From assembly GCA_934098525.1 (NCBI GenBank), contig CAKONZ010000001.1, positions 62,001-126,000 of the forward strand: 64,000 nucleotides of DNA, written 5' to 3'. The stretch comes from an uncultured Bacilli bacterium. Lineage in GTDB: Bacteria; Bacillota_I; Bacilli_A; RF39; UBA660. The notes beneath the pieces are model-generated. The model did no database searches. It was not told where the DNA came from and saw only the letters and a program-made list of their open reading frames with translations. The translations under genes and the position numbers were made by a program. This document shows, piece after piece, positions 44,501 through 54,179 of this stretch (the stretch's first letter is position 1; each line of letters begins with the position of its first letter).

Positions 44501-45607
44501 ATTTTTTAAAAATTTGTTATATTTTGTTATTTCTTTTTCTTCTAGGTTGGTGTTACTTAGTTGTTCTATTAGTGTTTTTTGCTCTTTTGTTAATTTTTTA
44601 GGAGTAATAACTTTTATTATGATGTAGAAATCTCCATAATTATTATAGTTTACATCTTTTATTCCTTTTCCTTTTATACGAAGTTTATCACCGGATTCTG
44701 ATCCTGCTGGTATATTTAAGGAAATAACTGAGTTTGGTAATTTTACATCTTTTTTACATCCTAGAATTGCTTCTGGTATTGTTATAGGTAATTCTAAGTA
44801 TAGATCTTGTTCTTCTCTTTTATAAAATTCATGTTCTTTAACTTTGAATTCTATGTATAAATCACCATTTTCTCCACCATTTGGAGATGGTTCACCCATG
44901 TTTGATAATCTTAATCTATTTCCTGTATCAACACCTTCTGGAACATTAACAGTGATATCTTTTGTTATTTTTATTTTTCCTTTTCCTTTACATTTTTGGC
45001 ATACTTTTGTATAAGTTTCTCCTTCACCTTTACAGTTTGGGCAAGTTGTTTTTGTTAAGAAACTACCAAATAATGTTCTTTGCTCACTGGTAACTGTTCC
45101 TGAACCATGACAGGTTTCACAGGTTTTAGTATCGTATCCACCTTTTCCTTTACATTCGGAACATGTTTCAGTTGTGTTGATTTCTATATCTTTTTTACAT
45201 CCTAGAATTGCTTCCATAAATGTTAAATTCATTACAAGTAGAGAATCAGCTCCTTTTGTTTTTCTTCTTTTTGATGATGACGATGATTGAAATGAGGAAA
45301 AGCCTCCTCCGAATAGATCATCAAAGATTGAAGAAAAGTCAAAACCAGAAAAATCAAAGCCTGATGAAAAGCCTCCTGATTGTTGATCAAAGGCAGCATG
45401 TCCAAATTGATCATATTTTTTTCTTCTTTCTGGATCTGATAAGACAGCATATGCTTCTTGAGCTTCTTTAAATTTTTCTTCACCATCGGGATCTTTACAA
45501 ACATCAGGATGATATTTTTTTGCTAAGCGTCTAAAAGCAAGTTTTATATCTGATTCACTTGCGTTTTTTTCTACTCCTAAAACTTCATAATAATCTCTTT
45601 TTGCCAT
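44498..45607 (-). CDS. dnaJ: Chaperone protein DnaJ
   Basis: DnaK co-chaperone. About 369 residues: J domain (KRDYYEVLGVEKNAS, HPD in KKYHPDVCKD), Gly/Phe-rich segment (FSSGFDFSGFDFSSIFDDLFGGGF), four zinc-finger repeats with CxxCxGxG-type pairs (CSECKGKG, CETCHGSG, CPNCKGEG, CQKCKGKG) and C-terminal beta domains. ATG 45607 after AAGGTGAGAAGT. Unusually, pepF separates it from dnaK, and it lies 12 bases after pepF. Confidence 0.97.
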   Translation of the reverse strand: MAKRDYYEVLGVEKNASESDIKLAFRRLAKKYHPDVCKDPDGEEKFKEAQEAYAVLSDPERRKKYDQFGHAAFDQQSGGFSSGFDFSGFDFSSIFDDLFGGGFSSFQSSSSSKRRKTKGADSLLVMNLTFMEAILGCKKDIEINTTETCSECKGKGGYDTKTCETCHGSGTVTSEQRTLFGSFLTKTTCPNCKGEGETYTKVCQKCKGKGKIKITKDITVNVPEGVDTGNRLRLSNMGEPSPNGGENGDLYIEFKVKEHEFYKREEQDLYLELPITIPEAILGCKKDVKLPNSVISLNIPAGSESGDKLRIKGKGIKDVNYNNYGDFYIIIKVITPKKLTKEQKTLIEQLSNTNLEEKEITKYNKFLKN

Positions 45608-45619
45608 ACTTCTCACCTT

Positions 45620-47410
45620 CTATTTAGTTAATTCTTTTAATTCTATTAATAAGTCATTAAACATATTAATAGCACTTTCTACTACTTTTGTGTCTTTCAA
45701 ATCACAACCAGCATCTTTTAATAATTCTAATGGTGTTTTTTGTGATCCACTTGATAAAAATTTTATATATTTTTCTCTTGCATTATCTTTTTCTGTTAAT
45801 ATATCGTTTACTATTTTACTTGCACATGATAGCCCAATTGCATATTTATATACATAGAAATCATAGAAAAAGTGTGGTATTCTCATCCATTCGTATTTTA
45901 TTTCTTCATCTATTATTACATCTTTACCAAAGTATTCTTTATTTAGTTTATAATACATATCTGATAATAATTCATTAGTAAGTACTTCTTTTGATTCATG
46001 TTTTTCATAAATTGCTTGTTCAAATTCTGCAAACATTGTTTGTCTATATATAGTTGCTTTGTATAAATCTAATAGGTTGTTTAAAATAAATATTTTTTCT
46101 TTTTTATCTTTAGAGTTTTTTAACATGTATTTAGCTAGCAATAGTTCATTTACTGTAGACGCTACTTCCGCTACGAATATTTTATAATCTCCTGTAGGAT
46201 ATTCGTTATTAGTTCTTGTTAAATAACTATGCATTGAATGTCCTAATTCATGGGCTAGAGTTGAAACATCATCATATGATGACTCATAATTTAATAAAAC
46301 ATATGGTTTTGTGTCATAAGATCCAGCTGAGTATGCTCCACCTCTTTTTCCTTCGTTTGGATAAATATCAATCCATCTTTCTTCAAAAGCTTTTTTAATA
46401 TTTGCTACATATTCTTCTCCTAGAGGTTTTACAGCATTTATTACTAGCTCTTTGGCTTCATCAAATGTATATTTTTTATTATAATCTTCTTCTATTTTTG
46501 CATATGTATCATATATGTGAAAGTCTTTTATATTTAATTTTTCTTTTTTATAATTAAAGTAATCAAATAAGTATTTTAAATTATTTTTTACTGTTTTTAT
46601 TAGTGTGTTATATACTTTTATATCTATATCTTCATCGAATAATGATGCTTCAATACTTGATGAAAAATTTCTAACTTTTGCTATTTTTGATGTTATATCA
46701 ACGTTTCCTGATAATGTACTAGCAATAGAATTTTTAAATTTTTTATATTCATTTAATAAGTTTTTAAATGCTTGTTCTCTTACATTTTGTTTATTTGATC
46801 TTAAAAATAAAGGATAATTACTTTCTGTCAATTCTACTTCTTCATTATTTTCATTTATAATTGTTCCAAATTTCATATCAGAATCAGTTAGATAACTATA
46901 TGTTTCTTCGGGATTATTAAAACTTGTACTTAGTGTTGATAATATTTTTTCTTCTTTTTCACTTAATATATGAGATTTTGTTCTGTATAAATCTTTAAAA
47001 TCTTTTTCGTATCTTTTTAATTTTGGTTCTTTTTTAATAAATTCTTCTATTTTTTGGTATTCATATTTTAATAGTTCTGGATTTACAAAGGCTGATATGG
47101 ATGAATATTTGTTCATTAATTCTTTGATTTTTCCATATAAACTTTGGTATTTTGTATTTGCTGTATCTGCATCATTGTTTAGTTTTGCGTATTCATACAA
47201 TTTTAATATGTTTCTTGATATTTCTTCATCCAATGTCATATATGAATATAGATTTTCTGCGTCTTTCATTAAGTTATTTTTATAATTACTAATTTCATCT
47301 ATTTTATTGTAATATTTTTGGTATTCTTTTAAGAATTCTTCTTCTGATTCATAAATTAGAGATAGATTCCATTTGTATTCTTCTTTTATTTCAGATCTTT
47401 TTTTAGCCAT
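45620..47410 (-). CDS. pepF: Oligoendopeptidase F (M3B zinc metallopeptidase)
   Basis: Cytoplasmic oligopeptidase. 596 residues with the zinc motif LAHELGHSMHSY near 380 and the downstream Glu in FVAEVASTVNELLL near 410. The N-terminal KWNLSLIYESEEEF and the C-terminal YAIGLSCASKIVNDIL are typical. Placed between dnaK and dnaJ on the same strand with its own AAGGAG site; it may share heat-shock expression by read-through past the weak hairpin after dnaK. Confidence 0.94.
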   Translation of the reverse strand: MAKKRSEIKEEYKWNLSLIYESEEEFLKEYQKYYNKIDEISNYKNNLMKDAENLYSYMTLDEEISRNILKLYEYAKLNNDADTANTKYQSLYGKIKELMNKYSSISAFVNPELLKYEYQKIEEFIKKEPKLKRYEKDFKDLYRTKSHILSEKEEKILSTLSTSFNNPEETYSYLTDSDMKFGTIINENNEEVELTESNYPLFLRSNKQNVREQAFKNLLNEYKKFKNSIASTLSGNVDITSKIAKVRNFSSSIEASLFDEDIDIKVYNTLIKTVKNNLKYLFDYFNYKKEKLNIKDFHIYDTYAKIEEDYNKKYTFDEAKELVINAVKPLGEEYVANIKKAFEERWIDIYPNEGKRGGAYSAGSYDTKPYVLLNYESSYDDVSTLAHELGHSMHSYLTRTNNEYPTGDYKIFVAEVASTVNELLLAKYMLKNSKDKKEKIFILNNLLDLYKATIYRQTMFAEFEQAIYEKHESKEVLTNELLSDMYYKLNKEYFGKDVIIDEEIKYEWMRIPHFFYDFYVYKYAIGLSCASKIVNDILTEKDNAREKYIKFLSSGSQKTPLELLKDAGCDLKDTKVVESAINMFNDLLIELKELTK

Positions 47411-47426
47411 TTTTTCTCCTTAAAAT

Positions 47427-47453
47427 GAAGGTTCTAGTTATTCTAGAACCTTC
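47427..47453. terminator. Hairpin between dnaK and pepF
   Basis: GAAGGTTCTAG/CTAGAACCTTC is an 11-bp stem with a five-base loop. On the minus strand only a short mixed T stretch (ATTTT) follows, so termination is probably partial. Confidence 0.6.
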
Positions 47454-47464
47454 TTTAGTTTTTT

Positions 47465-49276
47465 TTATTTTTCTTCAAAATCTGCTTCTTTTACATCATC
47501 TTTTTTATCTGTTTCGCTTGTACTTTCTTTTTCACTTGTTTCTTTATTTGCTTGTTCGTATACTTTTGCTGCTAGAGCATAAGTTACTTCTTGTAATTTT
47601 TCTTGTTTTTTCTTGATGTCTTCTAGATCATCTTTTTCTAATGCTTCTTTTAGATCTTTGATTTTTTCTTCAGCATCTTTCTTTTCTTTTTCTTCTACTT
47701 TGTCTCCTAGATCTTTAAGAGCTTTTTCAGTTTGGAAAATCATTTGTTCTGCTTCATTTTTAGTATCGGCTTCTTCTTTTTTCTTTTTATCAGCTTCTTT
47801 ATTAGCTTCAGCTTCTTTTACCATTTTATCGATTTCATCATCTGATAAGTTTGTTGATGATGTGATTGTTATAGATTGTTCTTTGTTTGTTCCAAGATCT
47901 TTTGCTGTTACATGTACTATACCATTAGCATCAATATCGAATTTTACTTCTATTTGTGGTACTCCTCTTGGTGCAGGTGGAATGTTTGTTAATTGGAAGC
48001 GTCCTAATGTTTTATTATCTGCAGCCATTGGACGTTCACCTTGTAATACATGAATGTCTACTGCTGGTTGATTATCTGCTGCTGTTGAGAATACTTGTGA
48101 TTTTGATGTTGGAATTGTAGTATTTCTTTCGATTAATACTGTCATAACATTTCCTAAAGTTTCAATTCCTAAAGATAGAGGTGTTACATCTAGTAATACT
48201 ATATCATTTACATCTCCTGTAAGTACTCCACCTTGGATAGCAGCACCCATTGCTACTACTTCGTCTGGGTTTACTGATTTGTTTGGTTCTTTTCCTAATT
48301 CTTTTTTAATTAATTCTTGAACCATTGGAATACGAGTTGAACCACCTACTAAGATTATTTGATCTATGTCTTCTTTTTTCATTTTAGCATCTTTTAATGC
48401 GTTTCTAACAGGGATTAATGTAGAATCTACTAAGTCTCTGATTAGATCTTCAAATTTAGCACGAGTTAATGACATATCTAAGTGTAATGGTCCAGATTCT
48501 CCTTGTGTTATGAATGGACAAGAAATTTGAGTAGTTGTTACACCGGATAAGTCTTTTTTAGCTTTTTCTGCTGCTTCTTTTAGTCTTTGCATTGCCATTT
48601 TATCTTTTGATAAATCTATACCATTTTCTTTTTTAAAGTTTTCTACTAAGTATTTTACTATGATGTCATCGAAGTCGTCTCCACCTAAATGGTTATTACC
48701 ATTTGTTGCTTTTACTTCAAATACACCTTCTCCTAATTCAAGGATTGATACATCAAATGTACCACCACCTAAGTCGTAAACTAAGATAGTTTGCATTTTA
48801 TCTTGTTTATCAAGACCATACGCTAATGATGCTGCTGTTGGTTCGTTGATAATTCTTTCAACTTCTAATCCAGCAATTTTTCCGGCATTTTTTGTTGCTT
48901 GTCTTTGAGCATCGTTGAAGTATGCTGGAACTGTAATTACTGCTTTATTTACTTCTTCACCTAAATATGCTTCAGCTGTTTTCTTTAAATCACTTAATAT
49001 CATTGCTGATATTTCTTCTGGAGTATATTTTTTTCCTTCTAGTTCTACTTTTTCGCTTGTACCCATTAATCTTTTAATACTTCTTACAGTATTAGGATTT
49101 GTTTCAGCTTGACGTTTTGCAACATCTCCTACTAATTTTTCTCCATTTTTGAAAGCTACAATTGAAGGAGTAGTTCTATTTCCTTCAGGGTTTGGGATAA
49201 CTTTTGCTTCCCCTGCTTCTAAAACTGCGACACAACTATTAGTTGTACCTAAGTCTATTCCTATAATTTTACTCAT
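47465..49276 (-). CDS. dnaK: Chaperone protein DnaK (Hsp70)
   Basis: About 603 residues: KIIGIDLGTTNSCVAVLE at the start, VPAYFNDAQRQATKNAGKIAGLEV near 135, VYDLGGGTFDVSILELG near 170, ILVGGSTRIPMVQEL near 310, the linker DVTPLSLGIETLG, the substrate-binding domain, and an acidic C-terminus ending DVKEADFEEK. ATG 49276 after GGAAGATGG; it overlaps grpE by eight bases. Confidence 0.99.
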   Translation of the reverse strand: MSKIIGIDLGTTNSCVAVLEAGEAKVIPNPEGNRTTPSIVAFKNGEKLVGDVAKRQAETNPNTVRSIKRLMGTSEKVELEGKKYTPEEISAMILSDLKKTAEAYLGEEVNKAVITVPAYFNDAQRQATKNAGKIAGLEVERIINEPTAASLAYGLDKQDKMQTILVYDLGGGTFDVSILELGEGVFEVKATNGNNHLGGDDFDDIIVKYLVENFKKENGIDLSKDKMAMQRLKEAAEKAKKDLSGVTTTQISCPFITQGESGPLHLDMSLTRAKFEDLIRDLVDSTLIPVRNALKDAKMKKEDIDQIILVGGSTRIPMVQELIKKELGKEPNKSVNPDEVVAMGAAIQGGVLTGDVNDIVLLDVTPLSLGIETLGNVMTVLIERNTTIPTSKSQVFSTAADNQPAVDIHVLQGERPMAADNKTLGRFQLTNIPPAPRGVPQIEVKFDIDANGIVHVTAKDLGTNKEQSITITSSTNLSDDEIDKMVKEAEANKEADKKKKEEADTKNEAEQMIFQTEKALKDLGDKVEEKEKKDAEEKIKDLKEALEKDDLEDIKKKQEKLQEVTYALAAKVYEQANKETSEKESTSETDKKDDVKEADFEEK

Positions 49277-49829
49277 TTTTACCATCTTCCTTTTCTTTTA
49301 TTTCTTCTTTAATATTATTTACTTTAACAGATGCGCATCTTAATATTTTGTCGTTATATGTATATCCTTTTAATAATATATCTAAAACTATATCTGTTTC
49401 ATAATTAGGATCGCTATCTGTGAATAAGCAATTTTCTAATTTTGAATCAAATTTTTTATGTAAACAATCAATTTCTTTTACACCATTTGATTCAATTGTT
49501 TCTTTTAATGAAGTATATATCATTTTAAAGCCACTTAAGAATTTTGATACTTCATCAGATAAATTATTATCATCTAAAGATATTGCTCTTTCAAAGTTAT
49601 CTAATATTGGTAATAACGCTAATAAAAGATCACTATTTGCATATCTTAGCATATTTGATACTTCTTCGTCTTTTCTTTTACGATAATTAATTAAATCTGC
49701 TTTTGATTTTAGAATTTCTGATTCTAATAACTTAATCTTTTGATTTAGTTCTTCTACTTCATTATTTTTCTTTTTCTTTTTTTGTTCTTTTTCATCATGC
49801 TTCTTTTCTATATTTTTATTTTCTTCCAT
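49269..49829 (-). CDS. grpE: Nucleotide exchange factor GrpE
   Basis: 186 residues: a long, very basic and acidic N-terminal coiled coil (KKKKKNNEVEELNQKIKLL), the family segment LINYRKRKDEEV, LLLALLPILDNFERAI and the C-terminal beta domain (LLKGYTYNDKILRCASVKV). Third domain features fit well. Four bases after hrcA; overlaps dnaK. Confidence 0.96.
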   Translation of the reverse strand: MEENKNIEKKHDEKEQKKKKKNNEVEELNQKIKLLESEILKSKADLINYRKRKDEEVSNMLRYANSDLLLALLPILDNFERAISLDDNNLSDEVSKFLSGFKMIYTSLKETIESNGVKEIDCLHKKFDSKLENCLFTDSDPNYETDIVLDILLKGYTYNDKILRCASVKVNNIKEEIKEKEDGKNE

Positions 49830-49833
49830 ATCA

Positions 49834-50820
49834 TCATCCTTCTATATTATCTTTAATGAATTCTAGCATACTTACAACGCGATCATATTCCATTCTTTTT
49901 GGTCCTACTATTGCAATTGTTCCTTCATCACTAGAAGTCTTATATTTTGTTTTTATGATTGTAACATCATCATCTAGTTTTGATTCTTTACCAATGTAAA
50001 TGTTTATGTCCCCGTTATCTTCTTCAATACTATCTATTATTTCATCACTATCTAATTTATCAAATATTCTTTTTATTTTCTCTACACTATTGAATTCTGG
50101 TTGGTTAAGCATATTGTTTTTTCCTACAAATGATATATCGTTTTTAGCAGCAAAGTCATTGAAAACATCATAGAAAGCATTATATAAAGCTTCATGTTGA
50201 GTAACATATTGATTGATTATTGGTTTAACTTCATATTCTAGTTTTGAGTTTATCTCGTCTATTGGTGTTCCTATTAGAAGTTTGTTTATTATTTCAACTG
50301 TTTTTTGAATGTCTTCAGTAGAAATGTTTGTTACATTTATTTGTTTGTGTTCAACGTGTCCTTTATCAGTTACAATAATTGCCACTACTATTTCACTTGA
50401 TATTGGTAATACTTCAACTTTACTTAGTTTATTTTCATTTGATTTTGATCCTAATACTATTGAAGTGCAATCAGTTAATTCTGATATTATTTCAAGACTT
50501 TTTTTCAAGTAGTCACTTAATTCTAGTTTGTTATTGTTATTTATTATTTGTAGTTTTAGTAAGTCTTCACCATTCATTTCTTTTGGTTGCATTAAGTTGT
50601 CTACATAATAACGATATCCTTTTTCACTAGGAATTCTACCAGATGAAGTGTGAGTTTTTTCTAGATATCCTAATTCTTCTAGTGATGCCATGTCATTTCT
50701 TATTGTTGCACTAGAACATTTTAGTATTTTACATAGAAGATTTGATCCAATTGGGGTCACTGTTTTTACGTAATTTTTTATTATTAATTCAAGAATTTTT
50801 TCTTGTCTACTAGTTAGCAT
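49834..50820 (-). CDS. hrcA: Heat-inducible transcription repressor HrcA
   Basis: Represses its own operon by binding CIRCE. 328 residues: winged helix SRQEKILELIIKNYVKTVTPIGSNLL and CSSATIRNDMASLEELGYLEKTHTSSGRIPSEKGYRYYV near 35-72, a GAF-like ligand region, and the C-terminal GTIAIVGPKRMEYDRVVSMLEFI. First gene of hrcA-grpE-dnaK, with two CIRCE sites in front of it. ATG 50820 after GGAGGCGATC. Confidence 0.97.
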   Translation of the reverse strand: MLTSRQEKILELIIKNYVKTVTPIGSNLLCKILKCSSATIRNDMASLEELGYLEKTHTSSGRIPSEKGYRYYVDNLMQPKEMNGEDLLKLQIINNNNKLELSDYLKKSLEIISELTDCTSIVLGSKSNENKLSKVEVLPISSEIVVAIIVTDKGHVEHKQINVTNISTEDIQKTVEIINKLLIGTPIDEINSKLEYEVKPIINQYVTQHEALYNAFYDVFNDFAAKNDISFVGKNNMLNQPEFNSVEKIKRIFDKLDSDEIIDSIEEDNGDINIYIGKESKLDDDVTIIKTKYKTSSDEGTIAIVGPKRMEYDRVVSMLEFIKDNIEG

Positions 50821-50829
50821 GATCGCCTC

Positions 50830-50856
50830 CTGGCACTATTCTTTCTCAAGTGCTAA
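50830..50856 (-). promoter_or_regulatory. CIRCE operator, proximal copy
   Basis: Plus-strand reading CTGGCACTA-N9-AAGTGCTAA against the consensus TTAGCACTC-N9-GAGTGCTAA. Lies just upstream of the hrcA ribosome binding site and downstream of the -10. Confidence 0.85.
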
Positions 50857-50860
50857 TATA

Positions 50861-50889
50861 ATTATATTACTCTCTATTAGCAATGTCAA
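50861..50889 (-). promoter_or_regulatory. sigmaA promoter of the hrcA-grpE-dnaK operon
   Basis: Perfect TTGACA (50889-50884), 17-base spacer, perfect TATAAT (50866-50861) on the minus strand. The -35 lies inside the distal CIRCE and the start point next to the proximal CIRCE. Confidence 0.9.
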
Positions 50890-50903
50890 CATATAAGTGC
50901 TAA
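50877..50903 (-). promoter_or_regulatory. CIRCE operator, distal copy over the -35
   Basis: TTAGCAATG-N9-AAGTGCTAA on the plus strand. The left arm departs from consensus at two positions. It overlaps the TTGACA box. Confidence 0.8.
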
Positions 50904-50951
50904 TTTTTTTACATTTTTATTTTATGTTATTTTTTATAAATTATTCTAATA

Positions 50952-50974
50952 AAAAAGAAGCTCTTTGGCTTCTA
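50952..50974 (-). terminator. Terminator of fmt, stop codon in the stem
   Basis: AGAAGC/GCTTCT then seven T on the minus strand; the TAG stop overlaps the left arm. Confidence 0.8.
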
Positions 50975-51904
50975 TGAAAAACTTTTATTTAATAGTTCTT
51001 TTTTGTCTACTCCATTTAAATAGTCTTTTGCGTTCATTATCTTTTTTCCTGGAATTTGTAGTTTGGTAATGATAACTTCTTTATCGTTTGTTGCTACTCC
51101 AATTCCATCTTTGTATATATTAGTTATTGTTCCTGGTTTTTGATTAGTATCATTGCCTATTTTTGTTTCATATATTTTTATTATTTTATCTTCTAATAGA
51201 GCATTTGCTCCAGGTGACATTGCTAAACCTCTTATTTTGTTGTGAACGTTTTTTGAGGAGTTAGAAAAGTTGATATGTTCATCTTCTTTTTTTATTGTAT
51301 AAGCAAATGTTTTTTCATTATCATTTTGTTTTTCGTATGTACATGTTTTATTAAAGATTGATGGTAATGTTTCTATTAGTAGGTCTCTACCTAGATATGA
51401 TAGTTTTTCATTTAGTGTGTCATAGTTATCTGTTTCTTCTATTTTTATTTCTCGTTTTTTTATCATATCTCCATCGTCCATACCAGGAGATGTTTGCATG
51501 ATTGTTATTCCTGTTTTTTCTTCACCATTAATTATTGCCCACTGGATTGGTGCTCCTCCTCTATATTTTGGTAATAATGAGCCATGAACATTAATTGTTT
51601 TATATTCTGGGTAGTCTAATAATTCTTTTGGTAGTATTTGTCCGTATGCACAAGTTATTATCATATCTGGTTTTAAATTTATTATATCTTCGTATTCTTT
51701 TCTTAATTTTATTGGTTGTAGAACTTTTATATTATGCTCTTCTGCAAAGATTTTTACAGGGGATTTAGTTAAAACTTTTTTTCTTCCTACTTCTTTGTCT
51801 GGTTGAGTTACTACAGCTATGACATTAACTTCTTCAATAAGCTTTTCTAATACATTTTTAGCAAATATTGGTGTTCCCATAAATACTATTTTTTTATCTT
51901 TCAT
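50972..51904 (-). CDS. fmt: Methionyl-tRNA formyltransferase
   Basis: Formylates initiator Met-tRNA. 310 residues: KIVFMGTPIFAKNVLE at the start, INVHGSLLPKYRGGAPIQWAIINGE near 103 with the catalytic Asn-His-Asp set (NVHGS, GMDDGDM), and the C-terminal OB-fold domain. The usual partner def is not adjacent. It stands between hrcA and the spoIIP group, where B. subtilis has lepA and hemN. Confidence 0.96.
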   Translation of the reverse strand: MKDKKIVFMGTPIFAKNVLEKLIEEVNVIAVVTQPDKEVGRKKVLTKSPVKIFAEEHNIKVLQPIKLRKEYEDIINLKPDMIITCAYGQILPKELLDYPEYKTINVHGSLLPKYRGGAPIQWAIINGEEKTGITIMQTSPGMDDGDMIKKREIKIEETDNYDTLNEKLSYLGRDLLIETLPSIFNKTCTYEKQNDNEKTFAYTIKKEDEHINFSNSSKNVHNKIRGLAMSPGANALLEDKIIKIYETKIGNDTNQKPGTITNIYKDGIGVATNDKEVIITKLQIPGKKIMNAKDYLNGVDKKELLNKSFS

Positions 51905-51953
51905 TTATATCACGTCCTGTTGATATTATACTATATTTTTATAAAAATTGAAA

Positions 51954-52274
51954 TTAATTATTTACTGTGTCTCCTATTTTGTTAAATATTATTTTTACTC
52001 CTTTGTCTATTGTTTTTTCTAATGATAAAGATATTTTATATATTCCATTTGATAAGTTGTTTGAATAGTCTTTTTTTTGATAGTTTACGTATGATTCTAC
52101 ATCTATACTTTTACCATCTCTTATATCATTTTCAAATTTTTTTATTTGTTCTTCTGTTAATGTTTTTACTTTTTTATCTCTTGTTTCATAGTACCCAAAG
52201 GATTCCGCTAATAAGAGAGTTATAAATAGAACTATAAGACTATAAATAGTTATTTTTATGATGTTTTTTTTCAT
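51954..52274 (-). CDS. Small membrane protein in the YqxA position
   Basis: 106 residues: one N-terminal helix (IIKITIYSLIVLFITLLLAESFG), a charged middle (ETRDKKVKTLTEEQIKKFENDIRDG) and a C-terminal amphipathic stretch (KTIDKGVKIIFNKIGDTVNN). Sequence alone gives no firm family, but size, topology and place directly after spoIIP match yqxA (DUF3679) of B. subtilis. It overlaps spoIIP by four bases, so it is translated with it. Confidence 0.6.
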   Translation of the reverse strand: MKKNIIKITIYSLIVLFITLLLAESFGYYETRDKKVKTLTEEQIKKFENDIRDGKSIDVESYVNYQKKDYSNNLSNGIYKISLSLEKTIDKGVKIIFNKIGDTVNN

Positions 52275-53101
52275 TTTTCACCTTTTATATATTTCTTTAA
52301 AGCTTTTGCTAATACTTCTATTGTATTATTTATTTCTTCTTTAGTATTTTCTGGACCCCCTATTTCTATTAAGTAGGAGTCTTTTGAATAATCTTCATTG
52401 TAATAATATTTTTTTTGAATATAAGTATTTCTTAAAATATCAGGATAGTCTTCTTTGATATATGATTCTATTTTTTTTATACATTTTTCATTTTCTTGAT
52501 AATTTTTATGAGCAGTACTTAGAATAAACATGATTGTTGCGTATTTTTTATTATTTATAGTTTTTGTTGTTATAGATTTTCCTACACTATCACGATGAAA
52601 ATCTATAAAGTATTTTAATGATTTATTATTTGATTTTGCTAAGGTTAGATATTCTCTTGATATTGTATATGTATCAGGATAAGAGAGGTTTCTTTTATAT
52701 ATTTGTTCGTTTATACTTTTGTTTTCTGAAATTGTTGTTATTTCATATTCTTCTAATTTTTCTTTTAGATAATTACTAGCTTGTTTTACATCATAGTTGT
52801 CATATGATTCTTTTTCATGAGTTGTATAGATATATACTAGAGGGGTATTTTCTTTTATATTTATTGTCGTTATTTCTTTATTAGTTTGTTTTAAATCTTC
52901 TTTTATATCAAGAAATGAAAAAATATTGTTAGTGTTTATATTTTTAATATTTGCTAGTTTGTTTATTATTATTTCTTCTTTGTTACTATTTATTTCTAGT
53001 AATGATAGAATAGTATTTTTATCTTTTATCATAATTTCTTCACATAAGTACAAAAATAAAAATAATATTATTAGAATTAAAATTAGATTTTTTCTTTTCA
53101 T
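52271..53101 (-). CDS. spoIIP: Stage II sporulation protein P
   Basis: Peptidoglycan amidase and endopeptidase of the DMP engulfment complex. 276 residues: N-terminal membrane helix (LILILIILFLFLYLCEEI), then the catalytic domain with VYIYTTHEKESYD near 92 (zinc His and Glu), KYFIDFHRDSVGK near 165 (His) and YLIEIGGPENTKEEI near 245 (catalytic Glu). All are in place. Length is shorter than in B. subtilis (about 400), lacking most of the N-terminal linker. Lies 44 bases after gpr. Confidence 0.9.
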   Translation of the reverse strand: MKRKNLILILIILFLFLYLCEEIMIKDKNTILSLLEINSNKEEIIINKLANIKNINTNNIFSFLDIKEDLKQTNKEITTINIKENTPLVYIYTTHEKESYDNYDVKQASNYLKEKLEEYEITTISENKSINEQIYKRNLSYPDTYTISREYLTLAKSNNKSLKYFIDFHRDSVGKSITTKTINNKKYATIMFILSTAHKNYQENEKCIKKIESYIKEDYPDILRNTYIQKKYYYNEDYSKDSYLIEIGGPENTKEEINNTIEVLAKALKKYIKGEK

Positions 53102-53145
53102 ATTATCACCAATTCTAATATATTATTTTTTTTATTATAAATTTG

Positions 53146-54165
53146 TCATTTTATGTTATGAATAGAATTATTTATTCCTTGACTTAATAAAGTTATTAGT
53201 TTTTCTATTAAAAAGTCTACTTCTTTTGGAGTTACCATTAAATTGTTTCCTATAGGGGTTAAAACATCAAATATTAGTGATTTCATTTCTTTGTTTGATA
53301 GATTACCAAATGCTCCGAGAAAAAATGATTTTTCGTTTTCATTTAATTCATAATCATTGTTTAGATAGTTTCTTTTTGATGAAGGAATTAATTTATCTTT
53401 TTTGTTGTCTGATTTTAAATTGTAACTGAAGTGTTTTTCCATGTATTTGATTGTATCACTTACTATTGTTACGGCATCCACTACTGTTGGTACTCCTATA
53501 GCTATTACAGGAATATTATATATTTCTTTGGATATTTCTTTTCTTTTGTTACCTATACCACTACCTGGTGATATTCCAGTATTAGTTATTTGTATTGTTT
53601 TACAGACTCTATCTATTGAATCACTTGCTAGGGCATCTATTACTATTACTAAGTCAGGTTGTATTAGTTTTATTATTTGATTTAAAATATCACTTGTTTC
53701 TATTCCTGTTTCTCCCATTACTCCTGGTATTAATAATGATGTGGTTGAGTATCCTTCTTCTAGGTGTTTTAATATTTCTTTTATGTGTCTTGTTATTATT
53801 ACATTTTTTGCTGTTTTTACTCCTAAACAATCAGGGGTTGATTTTTCATTTCCTAAACCTACTATTAAAATACTTTGATTTGTTTTAAAGTTTTCTTGTT
53901 CTAGTATGTATTTTAATTCTTTTGTAAATGCTTCTTCTACGTTTTTAAAATTTGTATGATCAGTTATGTCTTTAAAATATATTGTTGTATATATTCCTTC
54001 TTTTTTATTTATATCGTTATCTTTATCTATATATATTCTACTGATATTTATGTCTTTTTGTTTATATTCTTCTTCTTTTATTCCTTTGGTATTTTTTATA
54101 TCTTTTATTGTATCTTTTACTAAATCTGTTCTTATTGAAAATTTTTTTAAATCTATTTCACGCAT
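53146..54165 (-). CDS. gpr: Germination protease GPR
   Basis: Degrades small acid-soluble spore proteins at germination (peptidase family A25). 339 residues: FSIRTDLVKDT at the start, followed by VGLGNEKSTPDCLGVKT near 105, LIPGVMGETGIETSDI near 148, LVIVIDALASDSIDRVCKTIQITNTGISPGSGIGNKR near 172, and IGVPTVVDAVTI. These are the GPR signatures. It is divergent from rpsT, as in B. subtilis. ATG 54165 after GGTGATAAT. Confidence 0.95.
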   Translation of the reverse strand: MREIDLKKFSIRTDLVKDTIKDIKNTKGIKEEEYKQKDINISRIYIDKDNDINKKEGIYTTIYFKDITDHTNFKNVEEAFTKELKYILEQENFKTNQSILIVGLGNEKSTPDCLGVKTAKNVIITRHIKEILKHLEEGYSTTSLLIPGVMGETGIETSDILNQIIKLIQPDLVIVIDALASDSIDRVCKTIQITNTGISPGSGIGNKRKEISKEIYNIPVIAIGVPTVVDAVTIVSDTIKYMEKHFSYNLKSDNKKDKLIPSSKRNYLNNDYELNENEKSFFLGAFGNLSNKEMKSLIFDVLTPIGNNLMVTPKEVDFLIEKLITLLSQGINNSIHNIK

Positions 54166-54179
54166 ATTATCACCATTAT

